Shown here in pieces: positions 11,690 to 22,299 of a stretch of DNA of 64,000 nucleotides. Below the pieces are notes generated by a model. The model did no database searches. It had not been told where the DNA came from and saw only the letters and a program-made list of their open reading frames with translations. Origin of the DNA: Siphlonurus alternatus (Eukaryota; Arthropoda; Insecta; Ephemeroptera; Siphlonuridae); the NCBI GenBank assembly GCA_949825025.1, contig OX463788.1, positions 24,286,069 to 24,350,068 on the forward strand, given 5' to 3'. Position 1 is the stretch's first letter. Each line of letters opens with the position of its first letter. The position numbers were made by a program, and so were the translations under genes.

Positions 11690-13475
11690 TTGTAATAATA
11701 ATAATAATAATATAATAATAATAATAATATATTTATTAGACCAACTGGTTGTACAAAAAACAACATGGATCACGTCAGTGTATAACTAAAACTACAACAG
11801 TTACATAAACGAAAAACAAACAAAAACAACATACATTATAAACAAAAAAAATAACACATTAATTTAATGAGTAGAGCAATTAACAATTTACAGATAGTGG
11901 AGTAATGACATTCTCACTAATCTTATTGCTGAAGTATGGATTAACTGAATAAAACTCTTTATCAATTAATATCTTTTTTAAACAATTTTTAAACATGTTA
12001 TCATTATCAATGTTTCTAACATTAGATGGCAAAAAATCATATACTTTTGCCGTCTGATAAAAACTGCTCTTTTCAAACTGCGCAGAACTGTGTTTTTCTA
12101 TCATAACTTTATCTTTATTTCTTGTATTATACATGTGTACATTATTACATCTAAACAGATCAGGATTTTTGCGCCTGAACATGCAGCAGTTTAAAATATA
12201 CAATGAGGGTAAAGTTAAGACATTTAAACGTTTGAAATGTGAGACACAAGAAACACCCTTCTTAAAACGAAGGATCGTCCTTAATGCTCGTTTCTGAAGT
12301 ATAAAGAGTCTATTCATATGAACGGGATAACTTCCCCAAAAAATAATACCATAAGCAAGATGCGAACATATATATGAATAATATATCGTAAACAAAGACT
12401 CTTGAGATACATGATCTCTAATACTATATAAAATAAATTTGGCCCAATTAATCTTCTTACAGATCGCATCTATATGCGTTGTCCAGTCCAAAATTTCATC
12501 AATATAGATACCCAAAAATTTACTACAACTTACTCTTTCAATTGATTTACCTAAGATTTTTATTAAATAACTTTTGTTTGGTGGATTTCGAGAAGAATGA
12601 AACTGAACAAATACCGTCTTCTCTTTATTTAACATGAGCTTATTTTCAATGCAGTACCGCTGTACATCATTAACGACGACATTTGCCTTATAGATCAAAT
12701 CCTCTTCCGTATCTGCTATAACAATAGCCGTCGTATCATCTGCGTATTTGATCAATTCAACATTTACATTCTCCGGTAAATCATTAATAGCGATACCAAA
12801 GAGGGTTGTTGACATTTTTCCCCCTTGAGGTACACCTAGAGTTACAGGTAGCGTGCCCGATTTTCCATTAATTTGTACATATTGATAACGCTCGGACATA
12901 TATGAATTAAATAACTTTAAGCTACCCAAATCACATCCTAAGCGTCCTAACTTATTGAGTAATATATTTTTATCGATACTGTCAAAAGCTTTAGCGAAAT
13001 CAAAGAAAATTGCTAAACAATATTTTTTACTGTCCAAACATTTATAAACTGACTTTAAAAGGACGAACGTAGCTGTAATTGTAGATTTGTTTTTAACAAA
13101 TCCATGTTGACTGTCAGAAATAAGGTCATTATCATACCTATGCTGTGTTATTTGATCATCCAATGTTTTTTCAAATAATTTACCGAAAACTGAACAATTT
13201 GATATGGAACGATAATTTCCTACATCTAATTTGGAGCCTTTTTTTAACAAAGGAAAAACCTTTGATATTTTTAAAGGTTTCGGATATTCACCAGCAGAAA
13301 TTGATTCATTAATAAGATATCTTAATGGCACAGCTAGTAATGGACCACAGTATTTAATAACTTTGTAACTTACTTCATCTTTGCCCGAGGTATTTTTATT
13401 CGGCAACGAATTTATATTTTTAAGCAATGTATCATAAGATACATGTTTAAAATAAAATGCTATTTGCGATCATTC
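11690..13475 (-). mobile_element. 5'-truncated jockey-like LINE
   Basis: The minus-strand element ends at 11690-11730 in a (TAA/ATT)n tail, preceded by a 3' UTR with GATCCATGTTGT and GTACAACCAG. Those match the 3' ends at 8951-8990 and, more loosely, 28930-28960. It contains only the distal part of ORF2 and stops abruptly near 13475, as expected of 5' truncation during target-primed reverse transcription. A clear target duplication was not found. Confidence 0.85.
11880..13469 (-). CDS. Reverse transcriptase part of LINE ORF2, open but 5'-truncated
   Basis: This frame encodes the RT half of a jockey-type ORF2, the enzyme that copies the element's RNA into DNA at the nicked target. It is open from a stop at 13470-13472 to the stop at 11880, about 529 codons. 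There is no native start: homology with the 27-kb copy continues to the 5' edge (the segment reading SYDT, then LLKNINSLPNKN), so the protein begins mid-domain. Visible RT motifs are FFDFAKAFDSID (motif A), GVPQGGKMSTTLF (motif B) and YADD (codons at 12735-12746). The C-terminal thumb and tail end SVNPYFSNKISEN. No premature stop or frameshift is seen, so the insertion is probably fairly young. It is similar throughout to the 27.5-kb RT but clearly a different subfamily. It cannot be functional without its endonuclease half. Confidence 0.85.
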   Translation of the reverse strand, partial: SQIAFYFKHVSYDTLLKNINSLPNKNTSGKDEVSYKVIKYCGPLLAVPLRYLINESISAGEYPKPLKISKVFPLLKKGSKLDVGNYRSISNCSVFGKLFEKTLDDQITQHRYDNDLISDSQHGFVKNKSTITATFVLLKSVYKCLDSKKYCLAIFFDFAKAFDSIDKNILLNKLGRLGCDLGSLKLFNSYMSERYQYVQINGKSGTLPVTLGVPQGGKMSTTLFGIAINDLPENVNVELIKYADDTTAIVIADTEEDLIYKANVVVNDVQRYCIENKLMLNKEKTVFVQFHSSRNPPNKSYLIKILGKSIERVSCSKFLGIYIDEILDWTTHIDAICKKINWAKFILYSIRDHVSQESLFTIYYSYICSHLAYGIIFWGSYPVHMNRLFILQKRALRTILRFKKGVSCVSHFKRLNVLTLPSLYILNCCMFRRKNPDLFRCNNVHMYNTRNKDKVMIEKHSSAQFEKSSFYQTAKVYDFLPSNVRNIDNDNMFKNCLKKILIDKEFYSVNPYFSNKISENVITPLSVNC

Positions 13476-13479
13476 TGTT

Positions 13480-14715
13480 GCGCAAAACCTCTCGTTAAAA
13501 CGATAACATGACTAAAATATATTTAAAAATATTATTTTAATTTTCATCACAATATGGAGAACATGGCTGTAGTTTAACGACGTACTTATTTGCAGTGCAG
13601 CAATTAATTGGTGAGGTTACATCGTCTCCATATGTGCATGCAATACCACTGACCATCAGCAAATATCATGTGTGCCTGTAACTGACTTAATTAAATATTC
13701 TGATATAATTTTATGCAAAGTAATTTTAGTGCTTCGCTACAAAATACATTGAAAAAAAAAATGGTGAACTTATTATTTTGCTATAGTTACGTAGTACTGT
13801 TTGTTTGTTTTTCTTTTTTAATTTCCTCGTAAACTTTCATTATAAAGTAAGTTCTCACATATTTTCTAATCTTATTGATTTAACTAATATAATGGAAAAC
13901 AATGTGTATTTTACCAATTATATATAAAAATACAGTAGAGACACCTAACACGGTAATGTTATATAAAACAATCTGTAAAATACACTCATTAGACTTATTA
14001 GTAATGAGTACAGATACATATATAGAGAATAGAAATTCACTATTGCTTAATTTATTTTTAAATTTTTTAAACCAATGTGCTTGTATTGAGTGACTCCTTT
14101 AGTACTGAATTGCTTATTATTTTTTTGTTTTAACAATATTTAGGTTTCTATTTATTTTTTGTATTTAGTTACAATTTGAATACATTTTTATACTTTCATT
14201 ACTTGATTATTATAACAATCAGATCATCATTCTATATGCTGATCCTCTAATGAACAGGGTATAATCACTATAATAATATAGGATTAATTAGTTTTGCACT
14301 GGGTCAGAACTATCCGATGTTGCAGACCCTGCTCAGTGACGCACAACGCCGACTACTTTTTACTAAAAAACGTGCTGAATTTGCGTTCGGGCTGGTTCTC
14401 TCGTCTGCGAATGATGAACTGATGATGATCACAATCAAAATGAACATAACCACTATGCTTCCTATTGGTAACATTATATGTAATGTAAATGTTATATAAT
14501 ATTATTTGTTTGAGAAAAATCGTATAATATAAACGATTGTGTGGCAATTTTGTTTACCAATACCAATGCTGTATGATGTTCTTTTAAATTAATTAAAAAG
14601 TAAAAAGACAAACAGCAAATTCGAAACAAAATTATTTACTTTTCTCTTTACTGACATACATTGTTTGGAACATGCACTTGCATGCAGTAACAAGAACCGA
14701 AGTTAGCCATTCCAG
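13480..14715. other. AT-rich stretch, nothing recognised
   Basis: No bounded element or coding gene is seen. A slightly GC-richer patch at 14300-14420 is open on both strands but shows no recognisable motif. Confidence 0.45.
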
Positions 14716-14719
14716 CCCT

Positions 14720-14843
<124 letters not shown>

Positions 14844-14962
14844 GATGGCATATAGTAAGTTTTTCAACTTACAGACATTGGCAGTATTTTATATAATTTT
14901 AAACTTCTACCGTGTTTACCCGCCAAGACAAGAATAGAAAATCTGTCAGAAAATTTAAAATT

Positions 14963-15045
14963 CTTCCGAGGTGGGACTCGAACCCACATCTCTCTGTGCA
15001 ATCGCGGCGGCGAGCGCCTTATCCCCTTAGACCACTCGGTCGACC
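14963..15045 (-). ncRNA. tRNA-like sequence, left palindrome arm
   Basis: This is identical to the right-arm unit in inverted orientation. It carries an A-box-like TGGTCTAAGG and a perfect B-box GGTTCGAGTCC with a T-arm GTGGG/CCCAC, so a pol III promoter is plausible. A normal acceptor stem is not formed by the flanks, and the D-to-anticodon region has extra bases (GGGATAAGG). I therefore call it tRNA-like or tRNA-derived, not a functional tRNA gene. Confidence 0.6.
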
Positions 15046-15127
15046 TTCAAATCTCTGACAAATTCTCTTTACTTATACTTCACGGCTGGCGCAGTATAAG
15101 TAAAGAGAATTTGTCAGAGATTTGAAG

Positions 15128-15209
15128 GTCGACCGAGTGGTCTAAGGGGATAAGGCGCTCGCCGCCGCGATTGCACAGAGAGATGTGGGTTCGAGTCCCA
15201 CCTCGGAAG
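15128..15209 (+). ncRNA. tRNA-like sequence, right palindrome arm
   Basis: The unit reads CGACCGAGTGGTCTAAGG, then a long GC-rich middle, then GTGGGTTCGAGTCCCAC. The CGAGTGGTCTAAGG start resembles class II tRNAs (Leu/Ser type). The T arm and B-box are perfect. The 3' CTCGGAAG does not pair with the 5' GAAGGTC, and no confident anticodon loop can be drawn. It is probably a tRNA-derived repeat. Running tRNAscan-SE would decide. Confidence 0.6.
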
Positions 15210-15271
15210 ACTTTTAAATTTTCTGACAGATTTTCTTTTCTTGTCTTGACGGGTAAACACGGTAGAAGTTT

Positions 15272-15307
<36 letters not shown>

Positions 15308-15565
15308 ATACAACTTCACTTTTATTTTCTGGATATAGATGTATTTATAAATTGACTGAATTACTCAGCCATTTATTCTTGTGTTTAATTACCCACTCTT
15401 TTCTCCACTATGTGTCACTCAAGCATGTGTAGCTGCATGTGAAATCCAGTAATAAGTTCTGTTGACAGCGCACCGCAGGGGACCTAAAACCATTCAGACA
15501 TTATTATTTCTGCCACTCATGATACTAAAATACAAAAAAAAGTATCTTCTGTAAAAACCACATTA

Positions 15566-15589
15566 AAAAAAAAAAAAAAAAAAAAAAAA
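15566..15589. repeat. Poly-A tract
   Basis: A run of about 24 A. It could be a retroelement tail, but the preceding sequence is not recognised. Confidence 0.8.
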
Positions 15590-16265
15590 CAGTAAAAACC
15601 TGGCAAAGAGCTATTTTAATTTTATATAAGTTTCGTTTTACCATTGGAGTTTTAATTTCTTATCATTAAAATTATTTGAGAAAGTGTTATTAATTTTGAA
15701 AATTAATTAATTGATTTTTGTTTTCATCTAACTTCATTTAGGATACTACTGTACCAATTATATTTACTATGTTGTATTTGCTTCATATTATCATATGTAT
15801 AAACTACGCAAAACAAAGGAACTTCATAATATATCCTATATAATCCTAATAAATAATACATGGAAAGTCTTAGCACGTTTACATACCACGCAGTTTCAAC
15901 AATAAACTATAGAGTGCATGGAGACGCAATTAATAATATCATTTCCTACTTCCATTATACATCTCAGCTTGAACTTGCATCTAGAAGTATAACAAAATTA
16001 CCTCAGATAAATTATTCTTTTCTAAACTGCTCATGCAACATAATTATGTATATTATATATATTAAGGATTAGCACAAATGTCTCCAGCATATTCCTATAC
16101 ATATAGCCGTCACGATAGCTCGATACATATACAAGAGGGGATGGACTGAAGTAATGACACGTACAGTATTATTTTGTTGGATAATGACATATAATCATGT
16201 AAACGCTTCATCTGACTTCATTACAAAATGTATGCTAATTACTAATTATGTATCTGAAAAAAACT
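15590..16265. other. AT-rich stretch, nothing recognised
   Basis: No element ends, RNA genes or coding frames with recognisable motifs. Confidence 0.45.
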
Positions 16266-16269
16266 TAAA

Positions 16270-16467
16270 CTAGTTAACAGGCGCGGATCAAAGGGGGGGG
16301 GGGAAGCGATGGGGGCGATCGCCCCCCCCCCCCCCTAAAAGGTCCCAAAACACATTGAAGGAGTTACCACTCCCCACCCGTCGCCCCCCCCCCCAAATTT
16401 AACATTGCGGGATAGGGCACCCCCCTCCCCCCCAGAGCCACGGGCTGGATCCGCCCCTGCTAGTTAA
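16270..16467. mobile_element. hAT-type MITE with exact 8-bp target duplication
   Basis: The element 16278-16459 is flanked by perfect copies of CTAGTTAA (16270-16277 and 16460-16467). Its ends are CAGGCGCGGATCAAAGG and, inverted, CAGGGGCGGATCCAG. The inside holds long G and C runs and no coding frame. It is the same family and size (182 bases) as the copy at 151-331. The perfect duplications point to recent movement, so an autonomous hAT source probably exists or existed in this genome. Confidence 0.88.
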
Positions 16468-17110
16468 AAATCAGTACTTAAATTTTTTGTGTAGGTCTAC
16501 ATTTGCTCCTTTTGTACAGTATACATAATAAGCAATTGTTAAATCTTATTAAATTGAATGCATTCTGGTGTATTTACTTTCTGACCCACACATAAGAGTG
16601 CGAGGTGTAGGTAAATATTTGTTTCTTAAACTGTTAAACACTATTATATTATATGGTCTGATTTAAAGCAATAAAAGGGGGACACTTAGAGTTAGTTTAA
16701 AAGCAAAGAGCTTGATAAGATATCTGCTTTAAGCTCATTTAACGTTATATGTTGTTTTTTTTTCGTAAGACATATGATTGGCCCAATGTACTGTATAGAG
16801 ACAAGTATCTTAAATAAGCTGGATACTTCCATGTGAAATGTAACATCAGCTGACTGAAAATAACACATCTATATAACAGTAACTTGGACTACACTAGCCT
16901 ATATAATTCAAGTAAACAAACTATAATTTTGTTCTCTTTCTGGCATATGAAAACTAAATTTGTTCAGTCATATATGTTATATATGTATACAGTATATAAA
17001 TATATATATAATTTAAATACTCACATACTCACCAACATTAGCAAAATTTGCAATGCTATATGATAACGGCACACAGTACAGTATTTACAGTATTATGTAA
17101 ATGTCTCATT
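16468..17110. other. AT-rich stretch, nothing recognised
   Basis: No bounded element, RNA gene or coding frame identified. Confidence 0.45.
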
Positions 17111-17113
17111 TAG

Positions 17114-17492
17114 TTAAGGGTAAGATAACACGAAACATCGATTGTTAAAGTCCCATTTGATTAACATGTAAACCTTATTAGCAACCTCATAATAATTCTG
17201 AATTTTTTTAGAGACAGTTCTTAGCACCCAAAAAATGTAGAAAAAATTTCAAAACAATCGCTCGATCCGATTTTTTTATGTTAATTTATTAGTTTAGGTC
17301 TCCATGGGAAAGCCCTATACTGGAAATTTAAAAAATTAATTTAAAAAAATCGAATCGAGCGATTGTTTTGAAATTTTTTCTACATTTTTTTGGTGCTAAA
17401 AAAAATTCGGAATTATTATGAGGTTGCTAAGGTTTACATGTTAATCAAATGGGACTACAACAATCGATGTTTCGTGTTATCTTACCCTTCAA
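17114..17492. mobile_element. TTAA-flanked foldback MITE
   Basis: The left end is TTAAGGGTAAGATAACACG. The right end is its inverted copy, with the final TTAA changed to TCAA. Arms of about 180 bases share GATTAACATGTAAACCTTA, AATTCTGAATTTTTTTAG-like and AATCGCTCGATTC-like blocks. A compact loop contains CTCCATGGGAAAGCCCTAT. The same loop and arm blocks recur at 34466-34850. There is no coding capacity. Confidence 0.85.
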
Positions 17493-17639
17493 CGTAAAAT
17501 CATACTTGAATAAATAAACGCTTAAATGATATAATATACTATCAATGCATAATTCAAATTCAATAAGTTATTAATTCTATCATATTCCAGTTGTAAAATG
17601 CATGCAAATACAGTATAAAACACATGGGTAAGACACATC

Positions 17640-17642
<3 letters not shown>

Positions 17643-17677
<35 letters not shown>
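17643..17677. repeat. Poly-A tract
   Basis: A run of about 35 A. No retroelement body was recognised upstream. Confidence 0.85.
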
Positions 17678-17679
<2 letters not shown>

Positions 17680-17681
<2 letters not shown>

Positions 17682-18920
17682 GAGCACTAAATTGCAACAA
17701 TTAAAAATTTTGCATTAATATATTCATTTACACTACAAAAACAATGCTTAATAGTTAATACGAAAAAATATTTACAGCAGGTTTAAAATCCTCATATTTA
17801 TAGATATCTTTTAGTGATACAGCTTATTATACAATTTGATACAAGAGTACATAGGTCCCTTATCCACAAGTTTATGTCTGCCTTTTGGAGGATATACTGG
17901 ATATATTAAATATAATATTGTACATGTTATAAATATTTTATGCTCGGCTTACGCATATGTTTAAGTAAGTACTTTGTCCGTGAAGTAAGCGTGAATGTTT
18001 ATATATAAAAAAGTAATGACTAATAAAAAATATCATATGATTGTATTTTTTAAATTATAGTGCTACAATTTTCGAATATTAGATTAATTAGATCCATTAC
18101 ATGCAGATGAATAAGAATTTTAAACATTGCATTAACATTACAAAATATTTGCAAGGGTTAATCCAGTACGTCCTGATCTAGTCATAGTCAACAACTGCAT
18201 GCCACAGAGACATTCTTGAAATTTGCAACACTGTTTAATAAATAATGAATTTCCAATAAATGATATATTCAAAGTTCAAAACAAAATGAGATTGAAATTG
18301 AATTTTTTAAAGTCGTTGTAGGCGTACGAGTATAGGAAACTATAGGAAACAGTATACTTGGAAGAAAAATATTATTATAGTTATTTTACTTATTTTAATA
18401 CTTTTAAAAATGTTTAAATGCTAGGCTTTCATATTTTTGAAACTTATAGGATATTAATTCCTAATTATATTGAATCGTATATAAGGAAGGTTTGCGGGGA
18501 AAGGGTTGTCTCTTTAGCAACCCCTAAATAATTATACTGACGCTCACCGTAATTCAACATTTCCTAGGATTGCCAAGTCGGTTCAATTAATTTTCCCTTA
18601 AACAATGAAAATAATGTATGTTCATTTTTCAAGTCACTAGATTTGTTATATTTTACTACAGTGTTGATGACGCAGTTTTTGTTTCTTTAAAAAACTTATA
18701 TTATGCCTTGTAGACTGTGAAATATCTGAACACATAATGTGAATGAGATATATATCCTTTTTTGCCACCAATTGAGCAGTTGTTTAAATTTATACGTTTT
18801 ATATGCATGTTTTACTGTTGTTTTTATGATCAATAAACATTTATATTATTATTATAATTATTAATCACTTACTGTGGAGCCACCCACTTGCATATTTAAA
18901 TTATGTTTTAATTATTATTT
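17680..18920. other. AT-rich stretch, nothing recognised
   Basis: No coding or RNA gene is apparent. Short TTA and AT runs only. Confidence 0.45.
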
Positions 18921-18929
18921 AATCTCTTT

Positions 18930-19262
18930 CAATGTATTTATTTTATTTATTTCACCCAAAATACAAACATAATATACATTACAAAGTTTTAATAGTGGGT
19001 GCGGATTGCAACAAAGCACCGATGGCACTATTTCACTAAAAAGTGGCTACAATCCTTTATATATAACTACACAAAAAAAAAATCAATAGCTGTAAGCTTG
19101 TGTCAAAATAAATATATAATCATAATAAACAATTTTTACAAATATAGTGTTTCTTTAAAACACTAGGAAACTGTGTATCAGAACAGTTCTTAATAGGATC
19201 CGGAAGCCGATTCCACTCATCCACGGCTCTTATTATAATACAAAGCCATTTTTGTAACGATC
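18930..19262 (-). pseudogene. LINE 3' fragment (RT C-terminus, 3' UTR and AAATA tail)
   Basis: The minus strand reads RAVDEWNRLPDPIKNCSD then TQFPSVLKKHYICKN and a stop, a good match to the C-terminal 'W-N-x-L-P ... F-x-x-x-L' region of CR1/jockey-type ORF2 proteins. The 3' UTR follows and ends in an AAATAAATAAAATAAATA tail at about 18935. The fragment is 5'-truncated to about 40 codons of protein. It faces a second LINE tail on the plus strand just to its right. Confidence 0.65.
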
Positions 19263-19264
19263 AA

Positions 19265-19368
19265 TTTGTTTGGGTTTGTGATTTGTTTGGAGGTTGGATG
19301 GAAGAGTGGGTAATTTTGGCCTAAATCCCTCCTCCATATAATAAAGACGATTTTATTATTATTATTAC
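19265..19368 (+). mobile_element. LINE 3' UTR stub with (ATT)n tail
   Basis: The sequence GGTTGGATGGAAGAGTGG leads into CCTCCTCCATATAATAAAG and a (TTA)n tail at about 19351-19367. AATAAA followed by an ATT array is the 3' end style of the LINEs at 11.7 and 29.0 kb. No coding part remains. Confidence 0.4.
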
Positions 19369-19369
19369 G

Positions 19370-20470
19370 TGCAGTATCAGTACTTCAATACTTCAACTAA
19401 ATGTTGTTTTAAATGTTTGCTTTCCTTGACGGGACTTATGACAGCCAAGGTTTTAAGTTATCGAATGAATCCACTGACATATTTACATAGGTTGTTAAAT
19501 TGCTTGTGAAATCATGTATTCATAATACTTATTTTGTACGACGTTACTTTTGTATCGTTGTGATATGGTGGTATGGCGCTCCTGGCAAGCAACAAATTGG
19601 ATGTAAAACGTATAAGTAAATTCCGTAGTTAATCTTATGTCAAATTTAATATAAAATATAGCATTTCTTTCTACAACTGCACACGTGGCTACTCAAGAAA
19701 AGCTAAATTAAATAATAATTCTTTTAAACTTTTTCCAAAAGAAGAAGCTTTAAGATATTATGTCTAATTTAAAAGAAAATCTAAAAAAGTAGAAAGCAAA
19801 GTTATACCTAAAGTGCTGACATTTATAGAATTTTAGAAGAAGAGGAATGTTATATAGAGTCCATGCAGGCTTGGTATATTACCTCCAACTGGATAAAGGG
19901 ATCATGAGATAGGACACAAATAGGATTCAATAAAAACATTTAAAAAAATACTAGTTGTGTTCTGAGAGTTGACAATTTAAAGAGAATAATGTTGTCACTG
20001 TTGAAGAAAATTACGTAGAAAGATTATAAAATGTACCGGTCACCAGAGTACATATTTTAATATTTTACTTACTATTTCATTTCTGTTTTGAATATATATT
20101 ATATTATGCTATAGTTTACATCACTGCAAAAAAACACACACACAATCCAATCTTTATATATAAAAAAAATACAACGCCTTAAAAAAAAAAAAAAATAAAT
20201 AAAAAATCGTGGTTGAAGATCGACACCAATATGCACCAATGTGCACTGTTAGGTCAGATTTAGTACATATGACAAAGCTGGTGACGTTCGATGGTAGTGG
20301 TGTCTGTCATGTTTTTATTGTTAAGAGTTAATAATTAAAATTTTTGTCTAGAGGAATGTAACAAGTTCATTGGTGTGAGAAAAAAATAGATACAGGTCAA
20401 TTTTATGGCAGGAAGTTGTGTCATTTTTCAACCTTGATAAACAATGAACTTTTACTTTTCTGTCACTACT
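19370..20470. other. AT-rich stretch with a possible THAP-like relic
   Basis: Mostly unassigned. At about 19660-19850 the plus strand reads NCTRGYSRKAKLNNNSFKL, then FPKEEALRYYV, then stops. The Cys, the 'F-x-x-F-P' element and following basic residues faintly recall a THAP zinc finger, which is found in P-element-type transposases and some host genes. The evidence is weak. Confidence 0.3.
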
Positions 20471-20477
20471 ATTATTA

Positions 20478-20895
20478 TAAACTAGATAGGTTTTACATAC
20501 CATTTTTGTGTATGTTGGGCAACATTCGCCGATCGAATTCTTTAATTTTTATGCAGCACTCCACGAAATCACTGACTTTAATAACTACAAAAAATAAAGT
20601 ACACACGCATATGCACATGCTTATTTGATAATATTTATTCACACTATAGTACAGTTATGCACAAAATTCGCGATGTATTGAAGTTATTACATCGAATTTT
20701 GTGCATAAAAAGTGTGTATATGGTACTATAATGTGAATAATTATTATCAAATAAGCATATGCATATGCGTGGTGTACTTTATTTTTTGTAATTATTAAAG
20801 TCAGTGATTTCGTGGAGTGCTGCATAAAATTAAAGGATCGGCCAATGTTGCCCAACATAAACAAAAATGGTATGTAAACCTATCTAGTTTATTAT
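20478..20895. mobile_element. Long foldback MITE, TA target
   Basis: AAACTAGATAGG at about 20480 faces CCTATCTAGTTT at about 20892. Arms of about 190 bases share ACATACCATTTTTGT, TGTTGGGCAACATT, GCAGCACTCCACGAAATCAC and CAAATAAGCATAT-like blocks. The loop is a short ACAAAATTCG/CGAATTTTGT inverted pair. TA at each flank is consistent with Tc1/mariner-type insertion. The two arms have drifted by several indels, so it is not very recent. Frames on both strands across it are palindrome artefacts. Confidence 0.8.
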
Positions 20896-20899
20896 GTTT

Positions 20900-21475
20900 A
20901 CTTCGCCTGATAATGTTATATCATACTATTATTATATATTATATCTACACAATATAGTGTGTACAGCTCAATTTAAAGAAATGAATCACCTTATATGTGT
21001 ATTTAATGTCATACGTATTACTTTTGTTCTACACATGATGACTATATAACTAAGGTGCAAGATTTTATTGAAACTCATTGAAGAATACCTCCTTCGCTCA
21101 AATTATTAAAGTGTCATATTTTCACCCCGGCCGTTTGTTATTGTTCCCCTCTTACTTTACTCCAGAGACTAAACATAAAGAACATCAGTAAAAAGTTATC
21201 AAATATTGAACAAAATAAATGCAACATTAAAAATGAATTAGTTGTTTGTGGCAATATTTAATGGTCCCCCTTTTTATTAACATTTACGCTTGATAGAATT
21301 TATGCCACTAAGTAATATTGGCAAGAGAACAATAAAATAGTGCTTAAGTATCATACTTTACAATATTATGGAGTATTACATATAAAATTGCAACAATCTC
21401 CAAAATAAAAACGACTAAAAATTATATTTATTCATTTTTAAAGCAAGACATGTCGATCAAAAATACATTAATCAT
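20900..21475. other. AT-rich stretch, nothing recognised
   Basis: No bounded element, RNA gene or coding frame with a recognisable motif. Confidence 0.45.
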
Positions 21476-21479
21476 ACAT

Positions 21480-22190
21480 ATTACTTATTTGAACTTTTAA
21501 TAAAGTCATCCAGTTTGCAAATTCTTTTTTTCCTGCAATAACAATTTCACTTTACTCTTAAACATATATATATACATCACTCAAACACTTGCATGACATC
21601 TGTAGGATGTAAATTATATAATTTTTTTGAAGAATACATGAGTCCATCTTCGTAAGCTGTTGTTCTGTGGAGATCAGGTGTAAACAAATATGTAGCTCTG
21701 TTCGTAAATACACAATCAGAAAGAATCGATTTTTATTGAGAAACCTTATGTACATGGAACATAAGGTTCATCAATAAAAATCGATTCTTTCTGATTGTGT
21801 ATTTACGAACAGAGCTTTTATGTCTAGTATTATACATGTGTTGAACTTTGTAACAATCAGAATAATATTGAGGGTATTTTTTTTGTTTAAAAAAGTAATG
21901 CCTGATATATATATAAAGAGCAGGTAACGGTAAAATAGTTGACAAACAATTCTTTACAACTAGTTTGCGGGTGGCACACCCGCTAATATTCTTATAGCTT
22001 CTTTCTGCAATCTAAACACTGTTAAAATGAGATACTCAGCTGCGTACCCCCAAATTTCAATTCCATACATTAAACTGAATGAAAATAAGAAAAGTAAACT
22101 GTTCTTATTGTTCTTAAAAGTAGGAAGATCTACTGAAAATTTTAAACATCTGTAAGTGTAAAAAGAGATTTTGAGAATTATTTGCACAGA
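21480..22190 (-). pseudogene. LINE ORF2 C-terminal relic (jockey-like)
   Basis: On the minus strand, 22187-21960 reads FSLMYGIEIWGYAAEYLIL then VFRLQKEAIRILAG, the conserved 'Y-G-I-x-x-W-G ... L-Q-K-x-A-I-R-I' block after the RT domain of jockey-type ORF2. A shifted frame continues LPLPALYIYIRHYF and HMYNTRHKSSVRKYTIRKNR. After a local palindrome, a third frame reads SSKKLYNLHPTDVM, again the expected C-terminal 'K-K-L-Y-N-x-L-P' region. The order is correct throughout, so this is one element broken by frameshifts and a small inverted duplication. It has no RT core and cannot be active. Confidence 0.7.
21695..21817. repeat. 123-bp palindrome inside a LINE relic
   Basis: Arms of about 55 bases run from AGCTCTGTTCGTAAATACAC to the inverted GTGTATTTACGAACAGAGCT, with a short GTACATGG centre. 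The arm sequence is LINE coding sequence (reading VRKYTIRKNRFLL), so it is a local inverted duplication within the element, not a separate transposon. Confidence 0.85.
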
Positions 22191-22299
22191 TCAATCTAAC
22201 ATCATGGCAATCTACGTAGTCATGAGAAAAACAATGCATTTATTCAATTCAAAATCGAGTGACTTTAATTTTGTAACCATAAATATTTTATTTATTAAA

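Larger units (their letters stand above)
14891..15281. mobile_element. Near-perfect 391-bp palindrome with a tRNA-like unit in each arm
   Basis: The left arm 14891-15078 and right arm 15094-15281 are inverted copies of 188 bases with only about three mismatches, around a 15-base centre (15079-15093). Each arm holds one tRNA-like unit. TA tracts lie outside both ends. It could be a foldback element that captured a tRNA, a tRNA-derived SINE inserted twice head-to-head, or a palindromic duplication made by template switching. The near identity argues for recent formation or gene conversion. A transcript would form a very long hairpin. Confidence 0.8.

Noticed and set aside
14963..15209. Two functional tRNA genes
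   Set aside because: B-box and T arm are perfect, but the acceptor stem does not close and no clean anticodon loop can be drawn, so only tRNA-like status is supported.
20416..20864. Similar 70-residue frames on opposite strands
   Set aside because: They are mirror images produced by the foldback element at 20478-20895.
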